From contig JAGXAM010000004.1 of assembly GCA_019075905.1 (NCBI GenBank), positions 1-64,000 on the forward strand: DNA of 64,000 bases, given 5' to 3'. Of the stretch, positions 60,905 through 64,000 are shown one piece after another. Within the stretch, counting starts at the first letter, position 1; every line of letters starts with the position of its first letter. Made by a program: the position numbers and the translations under genes. A model generated the notes under the pieces. The model made no database searches and was not told where the DNA came from. It worked only from the letters and a program-made list of their open reading frames with translations. The DNA is from Hyphomicrobiales bacterium. Lineage in GTDB: Bacteria > Pseudomonadota > Alphaproteobacteria > Rhizobiales > Beijerinckiaceae.

Positions 60905-61828
60905 ATGCAGGCGCGGGCAAACTCGGGAGTTGCGGGAGTGGATTGGGACAAACTGCGCATTTTTCACGCTGCGGCCGACGCTGGGTCTTTCACCCATGCC
61001 GGCGATGCGCTTGGATTATCGCAATCTGCGGTCAGTCGTCAGGTCAGCGCCCTGGAGCAGGATCTTGATGTGCCGCTGTTTCATCGCCATGCCCGCGGGT
61101 TGATCCTCACCGAGCAGGGCGAATTGCTGATGCGCACCGTCAAAGACGTGGTGCAGAAGCTGGAGACCGCGCGGGTTCGCCTCACCGACAACCGCGAAAA
61201 GCCCAATGGCGATTTGCGGATTACCACAACCATCGGCATCGGCAGCCATTGGCTGGCGCCCCGCCTAGGCGAGTTTCTTGAGCTTTATCCCGATATTCGC
61301 GTCAATCTCACCCTCACCGATGATGAGCTCGATCTCAGTATGCGCGCCGCCGATGTGGCCCTGCGCGTGCGCGAGCCGGTGCAGCCCGATCTCATCCGGC
61401 GGCGCTTGTTCACCATGCATTTCCATGCCTATGCATCGAGTGATTATCTGAAGCGCCACGGCCAGCCGCAGCTTTTCGAGGATCTCGACCAGCACCGCCT
61501 GCTGGTCTATGCCGGCGGCAGCCCCGGCGCCTTTGTCAACGGCAACCCCTTGCTCGAAGGCGGGCGCGACTCAAGAAAGCCGCGGGTTCCGGCGCTCGTG
61601 GTCAACCAGATCGGGGCCCTGCGGCAATCGGTCGAGGCCGGGGTCGGCATTGCGCTGCTGCCGGACTATCAGGCCGAGGGCAACCCCAATCTGGTCAAAC
61701 TGCTCAACGAGATACGCATGCCGGAGCTTGATTGCTACCTGGTCTATCCCGAAGAGCTGAAATCGGTGGTGCGTATTCAGGTGTTCCGCGACTTTCTGGT
61801 CGCCAATGCCCAGCGCTGGCGTTATTGA
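60905..61828 (+). CDS. LysR family transcriptional regulator
   Basis: 307 residues. The N-terminal winged helix (WDKLRIFHAAADAGSFTHAGDALGLSQSAVSRQVSALE) and the coiled linker are standard. The C-terminal periplasmic-binding-like domain begins near GDLRITTTIGIGSHW and is closest to the substrate domains of the CrgA/DsdC-like type. A GTG 11 codons downstream has a better ribosome binding site (GGGAG) and may be the true start. The ligand and targets are unknown; it has no divergent partner. Confidence 0.88.
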   Translation: MQARANSGVAGVDWDKLRIFHAAADAGSFTHAGDALGLSQSAVSRQVSALEQDLDVPLFHRHARGLILTEQGELLMRTVKDVVQKLETARVRLTDNREKPNGDLRITTTIGIGSHWLAPRLGEFLELYPDIRVNLTLTDDELDLSMRAADVALRVREPVQPDLIRRRLFTMHFHAYASSDYLKRHGQPQLFEDLDQHRLLVYAGGSPGAFVNGNPLLEGGRDSRKPRVPALVVNQIGALRQSVEAGVGIALLPDYQAEGNPNLVKLLNEIRMPELDCYLVYPEELKSVVRIQVFRDFLVANAQRWRY

Positions 61829-61861
61829 CGCCGGCCACGCCTGACCTACGCGCCAGCATCC

Positions 61862-62485
61862 TCACTGCGTGAGTTTGAGGCGGTTTCCCTGCACCTGAAA
61901 CTTGCGCAACCGCCGCAGGAAATTCATGCCGATGAGCGTGCGGCCCAGCGCCCGGGGCGGCGCGACAATGGCCGGCACGTCTTCAATGCGCACCTGGCCG
62001 ATTTCGATGGAATCGAGATGAACCCGCGCCGCATAGCTGATGCCATTGGCGGTGCTCATGGCAAGGTTATAGTCGCCCGGCGCCGGGGCAATACCAAGCC
62101 GGACCGCATCATGATGGGTGAGAGCCACAAAGCTCGCGCCCGTGTCGATCATCATGGCGACTTCTGCGCCGTCAATGGTGGCACGGCCCCCGAAATTGCC
62201 GGAACTGTCGGCCCGCAGCGTCGCTGTCACGCCCTCGGGCGCCGATGGCGGTGGCACCGCCGCCACGACCTGCTGGATGACCGGGGCGGGGGCTGGCGCT
62301 GGCCGGTTGCCGAGGCCAGCCAGATTGGCGTGGGACAGCACTTGCGTGGCGACAACGGCGCCAACCATCGCAAATAAGGCTGTCCCGGTAATGCTATTCA
62401 TGCCTCGGCCCGAAATTCCCCGCTTTGTCGGCATGCTGGACCAAATTAGCTGCAAAATCATGAAAACCATGCTGAAAAGGCGCAT
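61862..62485 (-). CDS. TIGR02281 family retropepsin-like aspartic protease
   Basis: 207 residues. The active-site motif AMMIDTGASFVALT is in the middle, with the hydrophobic-hydrophobic-Gly partner RTLIGMNFLRRL near the C-terminus, as in single-domain, dimeric retropepsins of the clan AA family. There is one or two N-terminal hydrophobic segments followed by a Pro/Ala-rich linker (APAPAPVI), so the protease faces the periplasm. The start directly follows the mmcB stop; an ATG 28 codons later (62401) is possible. The function is unknown. Confidence 0.85.
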   Translation of the reverse strand: MRLFSMVFMILQLIWSSMPTKRGISGRGMNSITGTALFAMVGAVVATQVLSHANLAGLGNRPAPAPAPVIQQVVAAVPPPSAPEGVTATLRADSSGNFGGRATIDGAEVAMMIDTGASFVALTHHDAVRLGIAPAPGDYNLAMSTANGISYAARVHLDSIEIGQVRIEDVPAIVAPPRALGRTLIGMNFLRRLRKFQVQGNRLKLTQ

Positions 62486-62968
62486 CTATCCCGGCGTGCC
62501 GGCACTCGGGTCCCAAAGCGCATGCAGGCGCCCGGCCGCGACATGGGCAAAGCGCAGCAGCACCACCCGCCGCGTCGCCGGTGCCAGCCGATGCACCGGC
62601 GCCTCGCGGATGATCGCCGCGCCATAGGCATCAGCGATGATCAGCCCGGCATCTTCGGGCATGATGTCTTGCGGCACTGTCCCCGGAATGGCGAAATACA
62701 GCCGGTCGCAATGGGCGCGATAATCGCGCCATTTCTGGTCGGCGCGAAAATCCGCGACCGAGGATTTGATTTCAACAATATGCAGCGTGCCATCCGGCCC
62801 CATGGCAAGAATGTCGGCGCGCCGGCCTGACATCAGCCCCACTTCCGGCAGGCTGGAAAATCCCTGCTGACGCAGCAGCCGCCGCACGCCGCGCGCAACC
62901 ATCAGCGCGGTCTCGGACTGGCGGCCATCCGGCGGCGGTGCGCCGACATCATGAGGCGAGATAATCAT
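62486..62968 (-). CDS. mmcB: MmcB family DNA repair protein
   Basis: 160 residues. A restriction-endonuclease-like core is visible as GRRADILAMGPDGTLHIVEIKSSVADFRADQKW, with the D-x(n)-ExK-type catalytic pattern, followed by CDRLYFAIP. MmcB is SOS-linked and works with ImuB-type mutagenesis factors in Caulobacter. The ATG at 62968 was chosen; the longest frame starts with TTG 12 codons earlier. It is followed directly by the aspartic protease gene. Confidence 0.87.
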   Translation of the reverse strand: MIISPHDVGAPPPDGRQSETALMVARGVRRLLRQQGFSSLPEVGLMSGRRADILAMGPDGTLHIVEIKSSVADFRADQKWRDYRAHCDRLYFAIPGTVPQDIMPEDAGLIIADAYGAAIIREAPVHRLAPATRRVVLLRFAHVAAGRLHALWDPSAGTPG

Positions 62969-63025
62969 CCACGCCAGTTCAGCGCAAATCCCGGGTCGTT
63001 GCAACTGGCCCCGTGCAACCGCGCG

Positions 63026-64000
63026 TCAGGCGGTCTCGCGGGCGCTGCGTCCCTGCTGCTTTTCAACCGTGGCGCGCATGATGAATTTTTGAATCTTGCC
63101 GGTCACCGTCATCGGGAAGGCATCAACGAATTGCACGACGCGCGGGATCTTATTGTGGGCGATCTGGCCGTTGCAAAAGGCGATCACCTCGTCCTGGGTC
63201 AGGCTCGCGCCCTCGCGCAGCTTGACCCAAGCGGCGATCTCCTCGCCATAGCGGTCATCGGCAATGCCAAAGACCTGCACATCCTGAATCTTCGGGTGGC
63301 GATAGAGGAATTCCTCGACTTCGCGCGGCGAGATATTCTCACCGCCGCGAATGATCAGATCCTTGATACGCCCCACGATATTGCCATAGCCCTCCGCATC
63401 GAGCGTGGCGATGTCGCCGGTATGCATCCAGCGGGCGCTGTCCAGCACTTCGGCGGTCTTTTGCGCCTCGTCCCAATAGCCCAGCATCACCGAATAGCCG
63501 CGCGTGCAAAGCTCGCCCCTGGTGCCGCGCGGCACGATCCGGCCGCGCTCGTCGATGATTTTGACTTCGAGATGCGGCATGATGCGGCCGACCGTGGAAA
63601 CGCGGCGCTCCAGCGGATCATCCATGCTGCTCTGGAAACTCACCGGGCTGGTTTCGGTCATGCCATAGGCGATGGTGACATCGCGCATGTGCATCTGCTC
63701 AACCACCTTTTTCATGACTTCGACCGGGCAGGGCGCGCCTGCCATAATTCCGGTGCGCAGCGACGAGAGATCGAAACTGGCAAAATCAGGATGGTCGAGT
63801 TCGGCGATGAACATGGTCGGCACGCCATAAAGCGCCGTGCAGCGCTCGGTGGCGACGGTCTGCAAGGTGGCGAGCGGGTCAAAACCCTCGCCGGGATAAA
63901 CCATGGCCGCGCCCCAGGTTACGGCGGCAAGATTGCCCATGACCATGCCGAAGCAATGATAGAGCGGCACCGGAATGCAGATGCGATCCTCGGGCGTCAG
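63026..64000 (-). CDS. AMP-binding acyl-CoA synthetase, C-terminal part (runs off the right edge)
   Basis: The frame stays open to the window edge, so the N-terminal third is missing. Residues shown include the adenylate motifs [12 protein letters not shown] (A5-like), [39 protein letters not shown] (A7/A8) and the C-terminal Lys region [14 protein letters not shown] (A10). It belongs to the acyl-CoA synthetase (FadD-like, medium- or aryl-chain) group; chain length cannot be told. It stops ~57 bases upstream of mmcB on the same strand. Confidence 0.9.
   Translation of the reverse strand: MTPEDRICIPVPLYHCFGMVMGNLAAVTWGAAMVYPGEGFDPLATLQTVATERCTALYGVPTMFIAELDHPDFASFDLSSLRTGIMAGAPCPVEVMKKVVEQMHMRDVTIAYGMTETSPVSFQSSMDDPLERRVSTVGRIMPHLEVKIIDERGRIVPRGTRGELCTRGYSVMLGYWDEAQKTAEVLDSARWMHTGDIATLDAEGYGNIVGRIKDLIIRGGENISPREVEEFLYRHPKIQDVQVFGIADDRYGEEIAAWVKLREGASLTQDEVIAFCNGQIAHNKIPRVVQFVDAFPMTVTGKIQKFIMRATVEKQQGRSARETA

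Noticed and set aside
1-64000. CRISPR arrays, insertion sequences, prophage or rRNA genes
   Set aside because: No regularly spaced repeats, transposase-like proteins, phage structural genes or rRNA sequence were recognised on reading; short degenerate IS remnants could be missed by eye.

Overview
The window is a GC-rich, gene-dense chromosomal segment of an alphaproteobacterium, most likely of the order Hyphomicrobiales (Rhizobiales). This rests on gene content: an F0 cluster atpI-atpB-atpE-atpF'-atpF with no F1 genes beside it, the nucleoid protein GapR (DUF2312), MmcB, a TIGR02281-type aspartic protease, the cysQ-DUF4170-acyltransferase-waaA-lpxK block, Tad-type pseudopilin genes, GluQRS and aerobic-type cobO/cobQ. 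The genus cannot be fixed from the sequence. About 66 protein genes, one tRNA and one clear pseudogene were found. No gap between genes exceeds 300 bases. No IS element, prophage or CRISPR array was seen.

Layout. 1-4.2 kb: the 3' end of a TadG-like gene meets a detached complex I trio, nuoG-nuoH-nuoI. 4.4-8.5 kb: a YCII-domain protein, cobO-cobQ, a methyltransferase and transaldolase. 8.7-16 kb: a four-gene assimilatory nitrate/nitrite reductase operon with two flavin reductases and no transporter. 16.2-18.2 kb: two TadE-like genes and a CpaC N-terminal-domain protein. 18.4-20.8 kb: a translationally coupled trio of a degenerate ZnuA-like binding protein, DUF1007 and a NicO-type permease. 20.8-29.7 kb: metabolic and housekeeping genes (AroE-like, hisN, hydrolase, glk, gluQ, 3-methyladenine glycosylase, LysE exporter, purH, an unknown protein).

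29.8-32 kb is the clearest accessory region. The 3' end of tRNA-Arg(ACG) abuts an arsenite efflux gene cut down to its first ~60 codons. This is followed by arsR and chrA, and a 14-bp direct repeat brackets the block. 32-44.5 kb: alkB and DUF805, comM/yifB, a complete glycerol-3-phosphate importer (ugpBAEC) with a good Pho-box candidate, tetR-zapE-gst, methylthioadenosine phosphorylase and Kup. 44.5-51.2 kb: an msrQ without msrP, an NMT1/SsuA-type ABC importer, a DMT transporter, a D-2-hydroxyacid dehydrogenase and an FkbM methyltransferase.

51.2-64 kb: a CinA-like MoCo-binding protein, a stand-alone murB, the lipid A/Kdo block (cysQ, DUF4170, DUF374 acyltransferase, waaA, lpxK), the ATP synthase F0 genes, an N-formylglutamate amidohydrolase, gapR, a LysR regulator, a retropepsin-like protease, mmcB and the 3' part of an acyl-CoA synthetase gene that runs off the right edge.

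No wholly unknown multi-gene system stands out. The best candidates for new biology are the degenerate binding-protein/DUF1007/NicO trio, the flavoprotein that carries an RnfB-like FeS module in place of flavodoxin, and the ars/chr islet broken at tRNA-Arg.
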